Shown here one piece after another: positions 42,186-49,933 of a stretch of 64,000 bases of DNA. Source of the stretch: Micromonospora terminaliae (GTDB lineage: Bacteria > Actinomycetota > Actinomycetes > Mycobacteriales > Micromonosporaceae); assembly GCF_009671205.1 (NCBI RefSeq), contig NZ_CP045309.1, positions 5,970,001 through 6,034,000 on the forward strand. The letters are read 5' to 3'. How positions within the stretch are numbered: position 1 is the stretch's first letter; each line of letters starts with the position of its first letter. The position numbers and the translations under genes were made by a program. The notes beneath the pieces are model-generated. The model made no database searches and had not been told where the DNA came from. It was given only the letters and a program-made list of their open reading frames with translations.

Positions 42186-42332
42186 GTGAAGAAGCCCAGG
42201 TCGACGACTTGGGCTTCGCCGTTTCCGGAGGTCGAACACGCCGCCGTTTGTGGTGCCGGTCCGCAATTGGTCCGCATCCCGTGCCGCGACCGCCTCGTCC
42301 AGCCGGTTGGCGACCGCGTCCAGGTCGTCACC
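42186..42332 (-). pseudogene. 3'-terminal fragment of a second integrase gene
   Basis: Encodes 'GDDLDAVANRLDEAVAARDA' and 'LRKRRSPSR', nearly identical to the last 45 codons of the integrase at 36443, but nothing of the catalytic core. The homology stops abruptly at 42332. The usual stop codon is changed, so the frame reads on into the attachment core. It proves a former element integrated in the same site. Confidence 0.82.
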
Positions 42333-42396
42333 GTGTTCGCCGTCGGCGTGACGGATGGGATGGCGGCCGGCAGGTGACGTCAGGCACGGTGAACCG

Positions 42397-43107
42397 GTGA
42401 ATGCCGCAATTGTTCTTGTGCACAGCCCATCGGTGGGTCCGCTGACGTGGGAGCCTGTGGCGACGAGGCTGAAGGCCTCGGGTGCGGTCACGGTGGTGCC
42501 TTCGCTGCTCGGCGTGGCGGATGCAGGACCGCCGTTCTGGCCGTCCGTCGCAGAGACCGTCGCCAGATCCACCGGCCAGTTGCCGCTGGACATCCCGGTC
42601 GTCCTGGTCGCGCACAGCAACGCCGGTCTCTTTGTCCCGGTCATCGTCGAGGCAGCCCGGCGTCCGGTGGCCGGCTGTCTGTTCGTCGACGCGGCGTTGC
42701 CCGCTCGCAGCGGGCCGACGGCGGTGGCACCGCCTGAGCTGCTGGATTTTCTGCGGCCCAAAGCGACCGGTGGCAGGCTGCCGCAATGGACGGCGTGGTG
42801 GGACGAGTCCGATGTCGCGCCGATGTTTCCGGATCCGCAGACCCGGCGTGTCGTCTCGGCCGAGCAGCCGCGCCTGCCGTTGAGCTACTACGAGGAGAAG
42901 GTTCCCGTTCCGGACGGCTGGGACAACGCGGCATGTGGGTATCTGCTGTTCGGTCCGCCGTACGAACAAGCCGCGCAGGACGCGCGGGAACGCGGCTGGG
43001 ACTTCGACCACGTTCCAGGGCTTCACCTGCATCAACTCGTGGATCCGGACACGGTGACCGCTCGCATCCTCGGCATGGCCGATGAATGGTGCCCGCCAGC
43101 CGGCTGA
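42397..43107 (+). CDS. alpha/beta-hydrolase family protein
   Basis: A 236-residue alpha/beta-hydrolase fold: first strand 'AAIVLVHSPSVGPLTWEPVA', nucleophile elbow 'VLVAHSNAGLF' (Ser with a His-Ser-Asn-Ala-Gly turn), acid region 'GYLLFGPPYEQ', and His in 'HVPGLHLHQLVDP'. The lid contains 'LPQWTAWWDESDVAPMFPD'. Similar proteins are annotated as esterase-like without known substrates. The GTG at 42397 is preceded by GGTGA. It starts just after the integrase fragment and may be part of the third element or the native flank. Confidence 0.75.
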   Translation: MNAAIVLVHSPSVGPLTWEPVATRLKASGAVTVVPSLLGVADAGPPFWPSVAETVARSTGQLPLDIPVVLVAHSNAGLFVPVIVEAARRPVAGCLFVDAALPARSGPTAVAPPELLDFLRPKATGGRLPQWTAWWDESDVAPMFPDPQTRRVVSAEQPRLPLSYYEEKVPVPDGWDNAACGYLLFGPPYEQAAQDARERGWDFDHVPGLHLHQLVDPDTVTARILGMADEWCPPAG

Positions 43108-43148
43108 CCACGCACACCCACGCCGCATTCCGCGCGAAGGAATCGGGC

Positions 43149-43712
43149 TCAGCGCCTCGTCTCGTACCTGGTCACGACCACGCCGCCGGGCAACGTCCGC
43201 GTCTCCACCAGGTCCAGGTTCACCCAGCTTTCGAGCGAGGTGAAGAACGGTGTGCCGCCGCCCACGAGGACCGGATGGGTGACGATCTCGTACTCGTCGA
43301 TCAGCCCGGCCCGCATGACCGCCCCGGCGAGCGTTGCGCCACCGACCCTCATCGGCCCGCCGTCCTCGGCCTTGAGCCGGGTGATCTCGGCGATCGCGTC
43401 CCCGGTGACCAGGCGAGTGTTCCAGTCGACCTTATCGATCGTCGAGGAGAACACCACCTTCGGCGTGTCCCGCCAGTTCCGCGCGAACTCGATCTGCGCC
43501 GGGGTTGCGCCCGGCTGCTGGTCGCCGGTCGGCCAGTGGGCGCTCATGGTCTCCCACAGTCGGCGCCCGTACAGAAACAGGCTGATCACCCGCTCCTGAT
43601 CGAGCCACCACTGGAACAGTTCATCGCTCGGCGTGCTCCAGCCGATGTCGTCGCCGGGCGCGGAAATGTAGCCGTCCAGAGTCAGGTTCATGCCGTAGGT
43701 CAGTTTCCGCAT
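43149..43712 (-). CDS. dihydrofolate-reductase family (RibD C-terminal domain) protein
   Basis: A 187-residue single-domain reductase-like protein: 'LTYGMNLTLDGYISAPGD', 'SLFLYGRRLWETMSAHWP', 'KVVFSSTIDKVDWNTRLV' and 'MRVGGATLAGAVMRAGLIDE'. These are typical of YwjB/RibD-C proteins, which bind NADPH; the physiological substrate is unknown. The ATG at 43712 starts the conserved domain; upstream codons in the same frame are not conserved-looking. Nothing recognisable lies between it and the next gene at 43937. Confidence 0.85.
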   Translation of the reverse strand: MRKLTYGMNLTLDGYISAPGDDIGWSTPSDELFQWWLDQERVISLFLYGRRLWETMSAHWPTGDQQPGATPAQIEFARNWRDTPKVVFSSTIDKVDWNTRLVTGDAIAEITRLKAEDGGPMRVGGATLAGAVMRAGLIDEYEIVTHPVLVGGGTPFFTSLESWVNLDLVETRTLPGGVVVTRYETRR

Positions 43713-43936
43713 GGCGCCATGCCTTCCGTCAGTCGGTACCGCGTCATCCCGTGACTTCTTGTCCCGGCGGCCTCGCCAGCCACCTCTCGCCTGTTCTACG
43801 AACGACTCGCCCCGGATCCGACGCAATGCCAGAAGAATTATCAAGGGAACTCTTCGCCGCACGGCGCCACGGACGTCAGTCGCACGAGGGCTGTGCTGGG
43901 GACGGGTGCCGGTGGGGATATCCGAGACCATTCCAG

Positions 43937-44461
43937 CTATTCGGCGACGCGCAGTACCAGGAATCCCGACCCGCTGGTTCGTGTCGCGTTGATCGTCCAG
44001 CAACCGGCGGTGGGGAAGACCCAGCCGGTGCCCCACTCGTCGCCCGGCCGTTCCCAGTTGCTGCCGCCATGCGGCTCGGGACCCCAGATGGGCTTGACCA
44101 CTTTTCCGTCAGGACCTGTGGCGCTGATCGTGAGGTCGCCACTGCCGGTCATGCGCCAGACCACCTTGAGCTCCTTGCCGGCCACCAGCAGAGGCTCCGT
44201 TGGAAACGGCAACGCCCACAGCGTTGCGCCGTCACCGGTGCCCTGCCGATCCTGCGGTATCCCGGGCCCGGCCAGTTGGGCGGTCGGCGGACACCCCGGG
44301 GGCTTGGGCGTCGCAGGCTCAGCTACCTGCCGTTGTCCAGAGACGGACGCCTCAGGCGAGGGCTCGGACGGGGTGCCGGGTGTGGAGTCGCACCCGGCGA
44401 CCACGATCACCGAGATCAGACCACACCACCAGATTCGGACGGGGCGAGAACCCGAAGCCAT
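43937..44461 (-). CDS. secreted lipoprotein, hypothetical
   Basis: A 174-residue protein with signal peptide 'MASGSRPVRIWWCGLISVIV' and lipobox 'VAGC' at Cys24. A Pro/Ser-rich linker ('PGTPSEPSPEASVSG') leads to a beta-rich domain with 'LWALPFPTEPLLVAGKELKV', 'SGDLTISATGPDG', 'PGDEWGTGWVFPTAGCWTI' and a final 'GSGFLVLRVAE'. The 'PTAGCW' turn is common in small actinobacterial surface lipoproteins. The enzymatic role is unknown. Confidence 0.72.
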   Translation of the reverse strand: MASGSRPVRIWWCGLISVIVVAGCDSTPGTPSEPSPEASVSGQRQVAEPATPKPPGCPPTAQLAGPGIPQDRQGTGDGATLWALPFPTEPLLVAGKELKVVWRMTGSGDLTISATGPDGKVVKPIWGPEPHGGSNWERPGDEWGTGWVFPTAGCWTINATRTSGSGFLVLRVAE

Positions 44462-44562
44462 GGACGACCCTAACGCGGGTCTGCTGGAAAGCGAGGTCTC
44501 CGAGCCGTCGAAGCGTGAGCCCCAGCGGGTGACATCTCGGCGTTGACCCGGACAATGACCGG

Positions 44563-45081
44563 ATGCCCGATCTCCGGTGGGACGACGTCAGAGAGTGGTT
44601 CGACCCGTTCGAGAACGGCAGCCTGCCCGACGTCATCGTGCCTGGCACGACTCTGACCGACTGGGAGACCCTGCTCCGGCTGATCCGGTCCGAGGGTTGG
44701 CGGTGCGAATACGACTTCCGGGAGCGGGGGCTTCCGTTGCCCGCCTCAGCAGCCGACCTGTTCACCGTCGACAAAGGTTGGCTGCAGACCCTGCATGTCT
44801 GGCCCGACCCTGGGATGGAGTGGAGCGTTCGGCCCGCACGCCCGGATGTGATCGACAGCGATGTCAGCCTGTTCGAGATACAGGGGCAGGAACGTCTGGA
44901 CGTCTTCTGCGGGTTCCTTCGGACACTCGGCAAGACCCTCGACAAGCGTGTGCTCGTATACGCCGAAGGCGATCACAGCCCCGCAGGCGACAACAGCTAC
45001 CCGCCGATGATGGCGTACGAGCTGGCCGACGACCGGGTGGTGTTCCTCGCCCGGCCCGGCGGACCAGCCGCGGGCCGGTAG
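44563..45081 (+). CDS. hypothetical protein
   Basis: A 172-residue cytosolic, acidic protein ('DDVREWFDPFENGSLPDVIV', 'LRLIRSEGWRCEYDF', 'FEIQGQERLDVFCGFLRTLG', 'KRVLVYAEGD'). No signal or membrane segment. I do not recognise a named domain, but similar immunity-like or sheet-helix proteins occur as single genes in actinomycetes. The ATG is the first in the frame, 101 bases from the divergent lipoprotein gene. Confidence 0.65.
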   Translation: MPDLRWDDVREWFDPFENGSLPDVIVPGTTLTDWETLLRLIRSEGWRCEYDFRERGLPLPASAADLFTVDKGWLQTLHVWPDPGMEWSVRPARPDVIDSDVSLFEIQGQERLDVFCGFLRTLGKTLDKRVLVYAEGDHSPAGDNSYPPMMAYELADDRVVFLARPGGPAAGR

Positions 45082-45101
45082 CCGGGGCGACCGCATTCGG
45101 C

Positions 45102-45551
45102 CTACGGTGCGGGGACCTGCCGGTGTATGGCGATGTCCTCCACGCGGTGCAGGGTTTCCGAGTTACGCGGGCGCAGCATCAGCGCCAGTACGGCCTCCGG
45201 GATCAGGCGGGCGGCTCCCGCGGCGGCCCGCCAGCCCATCCGTACCCGGGTGGTGTCGGCCGAGACCGGCTCCAGGGCCAGCCGGACACGAGCGATCCCG
45301 AGCGGACCGGCGTACGCGTCGAGCTCGAGCAGACGATTCGGCTCCATCTCCCGCACCACGGTCCGGTCCTCGATCTGCAGCGGCCACGGGCCCACCCGGT
45401 GATGGACCCGGGTACCCACGGCGGGCCAGCCGTCGTCGACGGCCCGTACGTGGGCGGCACCGACAACCCAGCTGGCGTAGCTCCAGCCGTCCGAGAGCAC
45501 CGCGAAGATCCGGTCGGGTGGGGTGCGGATGGTCCGGTTGACCTCGATCAT
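45102..45551 (-). CDS. SRPBCC/START-like domain protein
   Basis: A 149-residue helix-grip protein for small hydrophobic ligands: 'MIEVNRTIRTPPDRIFAVLS', 'WSYASWVVGAAHVRAVDDGW', 'VGTRVHHRVGPWPLQIEDRT' and 'RLLELDAYAGPL', with a C-terminal helix 'IPEAVLALMLRPRNSETLHR'. Length is normal. AGGAGG lies four bases before the ATG. The ligand is unknown. Confidence 0.82.
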   Translation of the reverse strand: MIEVNRTIRTPPDRIFAVLSDGWSYASWVVGAAHVRAVDDGWPAVGTRVHHRVGPWPLQIEDRTVVREMEPNRLLELDAYAGPLGIARVRLALEPVSADTTRVRMGWRAAAGAARLIPEAVLALMLRPRNSETLHRVEDIAIHRQVPAP

Positions 45552-45665
45552 CACACCTCCTCGCTTCCGGCCGCGTCGTGGCTTCCCTGCCCGGGCGGTG
45601 GCAAACGGAGTCAGGTCGGACTTTCGCGGCCTGAGCGGTTGTGGCGCCGTCGGTAGGGTGGCGGC

Positions 45666-45794
45666 GTGGAGGAATCGAAGCTTCTCAGCTCGTCGTTCGG
45701 CAGCGCGGCCGCCGCGTACGCCGAGCACCGCCCGGACTACGCGCAGGCCGCGGCGCGCTGGGCGCTTGACGTGCTCCGCGTCGGGCGACGGTAG
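45666..45794 (+). pseudogene. truncated SAM-methyltransferase N-terminus
   Basis: 42 codons from GTG: 'FGSAAAAYAEHRPDYAQAAA' and 'RWALDVLRVGRR', then TAG. This matches the first 40 residues of class I methyltransferases of the type that continue with a GAGTG SAM loop, here lost by premature termination and deletion. It lies between the divergent SRPBCC gene and a membrane-anchored protein starting six bases later. Confidence 0.65.
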
Positions 45795-45800
45795 GGCTCG

Positions 45801-46604
45801 ATGGAGATCGAAGACGGGCTGTCCGAGCCGCCGGCTGACCGGGCAGGGCACCACAGGCGGACCACCCTCGCCGTCGCGGCGGCCGCCATCGGCCTGGCGC
45901 TCGTCGGCAGCTTCCTCCTCCGGCAGCAACGCGCCACCGAACAGGTGGCGCCCGCGAAGCCGGCACCGACGGACGGACCCTCCGCCCTGCCGTGGGTGTC
46001 GGCGATGGTCGCCCGCGACGGCAGGTCCGTCACCGTGTACGCCGGTACGAGCGCGCAGTGCAAGGAACTCGTACAGCCCCAGGTGGCGATCGCCGGGCAG
46101 GACGGCACCCAGGTGACGGTGGCGGTGCAGGCCCGTGTCCTGGCCGCCGTCGACTGCACCACCACCGGCACGGCCGTTCCGCTCGTGCTGTCGCTGCCGG
46201 AACCCCTCGGGGGCCGGGTGCTCCGCGACGCCGCCTCGGGGGAGCTGCCGCCGACCTATTTCGAGCGTGACCTGCCGGGCCTGGGCTCGGACGAGCGGTG
46301 GAGCCCGCACCCAGGCCAGTGGGCCTCCACCGACGAACACTGGTACCAGGGTTACAACGGCCCGGAAGGCTCCCATTTCACCGTGAGCGCGGGGCGCACG
46401 GCCGAGGTGACGCGACCGGCCGGCGGCGCGGCCGTCACGATCGGCGCGCACGACGGCGTCGTCACCGGCGCGGCGGGAACCTCGTGGACCCTGTGGTGGA
46501 CGGCGGGGCAGGTCACCTATTCGCTGCGGCTGACGCCGGCCGAGGGGAGCACCTTCACCCTGGAACAGTTCAGGCGGGAGGTCGCCAGGCTGGCCTGGAG
46601 CTGA
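45801..46604 (+). CDS. membrane-anchored hypothetical protein
   Basis: A 267-residue protein with a short cytosolic N-terminus, one transmembrane segment ('LAVAAAAIGLALVGSFLL') and an exported beta-rich domain ('VSAMVARDGRSVTVYAGTSA', 'PGQWASTDEHWYQGYNGPEG', 'WTLWWTAGQVTYSLRLTP'). Two cysteines (in 'AQCKEL' and 'VDCTTT') may pair. No family is recognised. The start is six bases after the methyltransferase stub, whose disruption may have joined the two transcriptionally. Confidence 0.65.
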   Translation: MEIEDGLSEPPADRAGHHRRTTLAVAAAAIGLALVGSFLLRQQRATEQVAPAKPAPTDGPSALPWVSAMVARDGRSVTVYAGTSAQCKELVQPQVAIAGQDGTQVTVAVQARVLAAVDCTTTGTAVPLVLSLPEPLGGRVLRDAASGELPPTYFERDLPGLGSDERWSPHPGQWASTDEHWYQGYNGPEGSHFTVSAGRTAEVTRPAGGAAVTIGAHDGVVTGAAGTSWTLWWTAGQVTYSLRLTPAEGSTFTLEQFRREVARLAWS

Positions 46605-46612
46605 GCGGGCGG

Positions 46613-47197
46613 TCAGGCCGGCTGTTGCATGATCCAGGTCGGCAGCGGTTCGGAAATCTCGCGTACCACGTGCCAGCCGGCCCGGCGGTAGATCTCGACG
46701 TTGGCGGGGTTGCTGGTCTCCAGCACCGCCGGTAGCCCGTCCGCCGTGGCCCGTTGCAGCCCGGCCCGCATGACGGCGCGGCCCCAGCGTCGGCCGGCGC
46801 TGTCGGGGTGGGTGCCGAGCACGCCGAGGTACCAGAACGGGCCGGTGGGCAGCGCGGCGTGGACGGCCTCGTCGTAGGCGCGTACCCGGGCCAGCGCGTC
46901 GGCGGGCAGGTGGGCGGTGAGCGGGTCGGCCCGACCGGGCTCCGCCGGGTGGGGTGGCTCCCAGATCGCCACCGAGGCGCCCCCGCCGATCGTCCAGATC
47001 GACTCGCGCCCGACGCGCTTGTCGAAGAGGTGCCCGAAGAAGGCGGCGGCGTACCCGGGGTAGCTGGCCGGGTCGGGGAAGAGGTGGGTCAGCACGGGGT
47101 CGGCGGCGAAGGCGGCGACCAGCGAGTCGACCACCCGCCCGCGGTCCGCCGGTGTGGCGACGGTGATCTCCGGTGTGCGTCGTCCGAGGTCGGTCAC
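46613..47197 (-). CDS. GNAT-family N-acetyltransferase
   Basis: A 194-residue acetyltransferase: 'EITVATPADRGRVVDSLVAA', 'FWYLGVLGTHPDSAGRRWGR' (acetyl-CoA loop with the R/Q-x-x-G-x-A/G pattern 'AGRRWG') and 'AVLETSNPANVEIYRRAGWH'. The GTG at 47197 is favoured; the frame upstream is Arg-rich. The substrate is unknown. Confidence 0.83.
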   Translation of the reverse strand: MTDLGRRTPEITVATPADRGRVVDSLVAAFAADPVLTHLFPDPASYPGYAAAFFGHLFDKRVGRESIWTIGGGASVAIWEPPHPAEPGRADPLTAHLPADALARVRAYDEAVHAALPTGPFWYLGVLGTHPDSAGRRWGRAVMRAGLQRATADGLPAVLETSNPANVEIYRRAGWHVVREISEPLPTWIMQQPA

Positions 47198-47290
47198 GGG
47201 CGGCAACGATACGCGCCGCACGAAGCGAGCCCGGCGGGCGCGGCGCGGGGGCCGGCCCACCGGGCTCGCTCCGGCAGGGAGGTGAAAGGT

Positions 47291-48013
47291 CTAGAGCGTG
47301 CCGCGCGGATCCGCCGGGTCGGGCGGGAACGTGCCGGCGCGCTGCCCGGGGACGTCGGTCACCACGTACTCGGTCTCGGTCTCCGGGGTGGGTTCCTCGT
47401 CGGTGTCCGAGCGGTGCTTGGCCACCGCGGCGGCCCCGGCCGCTGCCGCGCCCGCGGCGACCGCGCCGGCCGCGACCGCCTTGCCCGAGACGCCGGCCTT
47501 GCCGTCGTCGCCGCGCGAGGCCGCGGCGTGCTCCACGCCGGGCGTGCCGAGGGTACGGCCCTCGTCGATGGTGCCCCGCCAGGCGCCCGTCTCCGCGCCC
47601 CGGCCCTCGATGTACGACTTGAACTTCGCCAGGTCGGCCTCGGCCCGCTTCTCCACGAGATGCAGCTTGTCGCCGGCCTTCTCGACCAGCCCCTCCGGCT
47701 CGTACTCGAGGGAGAGCTGGACCTGGGTACGGTCGGTGCCGATCGGCTGGAAGTGGACGGCACCCGCGTTGGTGGCGCCGCTCGTGGCGGCCCAGGCGAT
47801 CTTGCGGTCGGGCACCTGCTCCAGGACCTTGGCGTCCCACTCGCGCTTCACACCCGCGATCTCGGCGACCCAGTGCAGGCGCCGGTCGTCGAGCTGACGG
47901 ACCTCCTGCACGCCACCCATGAACCGCGGGAACTCCTCGAACTGCGTCCACTGGTTGTACGCGGTGCTGACCGGTACGTCGACTTCGATGGACTTCTCGA
48001 CCTTGGTGGTCAT
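47291..48013 (-). CDS. SRPBCC (cyclase/dehydrase-type) protein with long Ala-rich tail
   Basis: A 240-residue protein. Residues 1-145 are a polyketide cyclase/dehydrase-like SRPBCC domain ('KVEKSIEVDVPVSTAYNQWT', 'FEEFPRFMGGVQEVRQLDDR', 'ITAL'-type core replaced by 'QVQLSLEYEPEGLVEKAGDK'). Residues 165-240 are disordered, with an Ala/Gly/Val run ('AVAAGAVAAGAAAAGAAAV') that could be a membrane-contacting helix, then an acidic tail. GAGGAG lies five bases ahead of the ATG at 48013. Such proteins are stress-associated in related genomes, by annotation only. Confidence 0.8.
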   Translation of the reverse strand: MTTKVEKSIEVDVPVSTAYNQWTQFEEFPRFMGGVQEVRQLDDRRLHWVAEIAGVKREWDAKVLEQVPDRKIAWAATSGATNAGAVHFQPIGTDRTQVQLSLEYEPEGLVEKAGDKLHLVEKRAEADLAKFKSYIEGRGAETGAWRGTIDEGRTLGTPGVEHAAASRGDDGKAGVSGKAVAAGAVAAGAAAAGAAAVAKHRSDTDEEPTPETETEYVVTDVPGQRAGTFPPDPADPRGTL

Positions 48014-48097
48014 GAGCACTCCTCGTCGTTTCGGTCTTCGGTACCGAAATCCGTACCCCGGGAGTTCGCCCTTAACCGGGTCGTCGAGTGAGGAGGC

Positions 48098-48718
48098 TCA
48101 GACGTAGAGGCGGCGGGCGTAGTCCGGGCCGTAGTGGCGTTCCAGGTCGGCGAGGTTCTCGGTCGGGGCCTCGACCTCCTTGACCAGCCGGGCGCGGGTC
48201 GGCAGGGCGTCGGGCCGCCAGGTCTCCGGCTTCCACAGCTCGGAGCGGAAGAACGCCTTCGCGCAGTGGTAGAAGATCTGCTCGATGGCCACCTCGACGG
48301 CCAGCACCGGCCGGTGTCCCTGCACGACCATGTCGCCGAAGTACGGGGCGTCGCGCACCAGCCGGGCCCGGCCGTTGATCCGCAGCGTGTCGGTGCGCCC
48401 GGGGATCAGGAAGATCAGCCCGACGTGGGGATTGGCCAGGATGTTGCGGTAGCCGTCGGCCCGCCGGTTGCCGGGTCGCTCGGGGATGGCGATGGTGGTC
48501 TCGTCCAGCACCACGGTGAATCCGGCCGGGTCGCCCTTGGGGGAGACGTCGCAGCTGCCGTCGGCGCCGGCCGTGGCGACCAGGCAGAACGGCGAGGCGG
48601 CGAGCCACTCCCGGTCCCGCTGGTGCAGCACGGTGCGTTCCTTGTCCCGCGCCCGCGGCGTCGGCGCGCCCAGCAGTTCCGCCAGTTCCTCCGGGCTGGT
48701 GATCTCCCGTGTCGTCAC
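48098..48718 (-). CDS. MSMEG_1061-type PPOX flavoprotein
   Basis: A 206-residue pyridoxamine-5'-phosphate-oxidase-fold protein: 'FCLVATAGADGSCDVSPKGD', 'TIAIPERPGNRRADGYRNIL', 'VGLIFLIPGRTDTLRINGRA' and C-terminal 'IFYHCAKAFFRSELW'. The last block is typical of the MSMEG_1061 family, predicted to bind FMN. The reaction is unknown. The ATG is the only start near the conserved N-terminus. Confidence 0.87.
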   Translation of the reverse strand: MTTREITSPEELAELLGAPTPRARDKERTVLHQRDREWLAASPFCLVATAGADGSCDVSPKGDPAGFTVVLDETTIAIPERPGNRRADGYRNILANPHVGLIFLIPGRTDTLRINGRARLVRDAPYFGDMVVQGHRPVLAVEVAIEQIFYHCAKAFFRSELWKPETWRPDALPTRARLVKEVEAPTENLADLERHYGPDYARRLYV

Positions 48719-48883
48719 GTCTGCCTCCCCCGTCCGTTGACCTTGACGGCGATTCCGGCCCGCGATCGGCTGGTTTCCGCCATCGTCAGCCTAGGAGAGC
48801 GCGTCGACGGTGAGGTTTGCCCCCGGACCCGGCGGGTACGGACTGAGCCGCAGCGCGCCCGGACGCGATCGATGGAGGCCGAG

Positions 48884-49390
48884 ATGGAGAGCCGACTGAA
48901 GGTGCTCGGCCATCCCGTGCACCCGATGCTGGTGATGTTCCCGGTGGCCCTCCTCGTGACCGCGGTGATCTTCGACGTGATCGACACCGTGGGCGGGCCG
49001 GACTTCCTCGGCGAGGTCGCCTACTGGAACATCACGGTCGGTCTGATCGGCGGCCTGCTGGCCGCGGCGGCCGGTGCCGTCGACCTGCTCGCCCTGCCCA
49101 CCGGCACCCGGGCCAAGCGGGTCGGGCTCACCCACGCCGCCGCCAACGTCGCGGTGATCCTGCTCTTCGCCGCGGTCTGGGTGGTCCGGCTCAACGCCGA
49201 CTCCCGGGCCGCCGGGGGCGCCCTCATCGCCATCGAGGTGGTCGCCGTGGCCATCCTCGGCGTGAGCGCCTGGCTCGGCGGCGAGCTGGTGGACCGGCTG
49301 GGCGTGGGCGTCGACCCGGAGCACGACCTGAACGCCCCGAGCTCGCTGCGACCCCCCTCGGCGACCCAGCGGATCGGAGACGTGCGATGA
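48884..49390 (+). CDS. DUF2231 membrane protein
   Basis: A 168-residue protein with four membrane helices. 'RLKVLGHPVHPMLVMFPVAL' is the DUF2231 hallmark (a G-H-P-x-H-P motif), followed by 'VGLIGGLLAAAAGAVDLLAL', 'VAVILLFAAVWVVRLNA' and 'AVAILGVSAWLGGELV'. It may bind haem or metal through the histidines, but the role is unknown. ATG at 48884 has GGAGG five bases upstream; one at 48872 is in frame. The stop overlaps the Hsp20 start. Confidence 0.83.
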   Translation: MESRLKVLGHPVHPMLVMFPVALLVTAVIFDVIDTVGGPDFLGEVAYWNITVGLIGGLLAAAAGAVDLLALPTGTRAKRVGLTHAAANVAVILLFAAVWVVRLNADSRAAGGALIAIEVVAVAILGVSAWLGGELVDRLGVGVDPEHDLNAPSSLRPPSATQRIGDVR

Positions 49391-49926
49391 CGGAACAGAG
49401 CGGTGGCGGTCGGGGCTGGCGGGGACGCCAGCAGGGCTGGGACCCGATGGGTGAGCTCCAGTCCCTGCGTGCCGAGCTGAGCCGCCTGGTCGGTGGTCGC
49501 GGCGGCAGCCAGGACGTGGAGCTGACCGAGGTCGGCGACGGCTGGGAGGTCGTCGTCCGGCTGCCCGGCGTGGCCCCCGAGGAGGTGGCCGTGGAGCTGG
49601 ACGACCGGGAGCTGTGCGTACGGGCGCGGTCGGAGGCCGAGGTCAACGCCGACCAGGGCATCCCGGGCGGGTTCACCACCCGCGGCTTCGAGTACCGGGT
49701 GGACCTGCCGTCCCGGGTGGACCCGGACGGGATCGACGCCGTGATGGACCACGGCCTGCTCCGGGTGCGGCTGCCCCGGGCGGCCCGGCCGGCGCCGCGC
49801 ACCATCACCGTCGGCCGCATCGGCCCGCACGCCACCTCCGGGGGTACGCGGACCGTGTCCGACCCGGCCGCCGACCGGGAACTGCACCACCCGGACACCG
49901 CGGTCGACGAGATCGACCGGCCGTAG
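49387..49926 (+). CDS. Hsp20/alpha-crystallin small heat-shock protein
   Basis: A 179-residue chaperone: Gly/Arg-rich N-terminus ('GGGRGWRGRQQGWDPMGELQ'), alpha-crystallin domain ('GDGWEVVVRLPGVAPEEVAV', 'DRELCVRARSEAEV', 'FEYRVDLPSRVDPDGIDAVM', 'HGLLRVRLPRA') and an acidic tail in which the I-x-I motif may be 'ITVGRI'. ATG overlaps the DUF2231 stop, so the membrane protein and chaperone are co-translated. Confidence 0.87.
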   Translation: MTEQSGGGRGWRGRQQGWDPMGELQSLRAELSRLVGGRGGSQDVELTEVGDGWEVVVRLPGVAPEEVAVELDDRELCVRARSEAEVNADQGIPGGFTTRGFEYRVDLPSRVDPDGIDAVMDHGLLRVRLPRAARPAPRTITVGRIGPHATSGGTRTVSDPAADRELHHPDTAVDEIDRP

Positions 49927-49933
49927 GGGTCGC

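Larger units (their letters stand above)
36384..42332. mobile_element. tandem array of decayed integrative elements at tRNA-Thr
   Basis: Three copies of the tRNA 3' core bound two segments. The first (36428-40305) has an integrase 3' gene, the P-loop ATPase and an S1-like protein. The second (40350-42141) has a membrane and an exported protein. The third core is followed by only the last 45 or so codons of another integrase gene. No relaxase, FtsK-like or replication gene is visible, so mobility depends on other elements or is lost. Confidence 0.75.
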
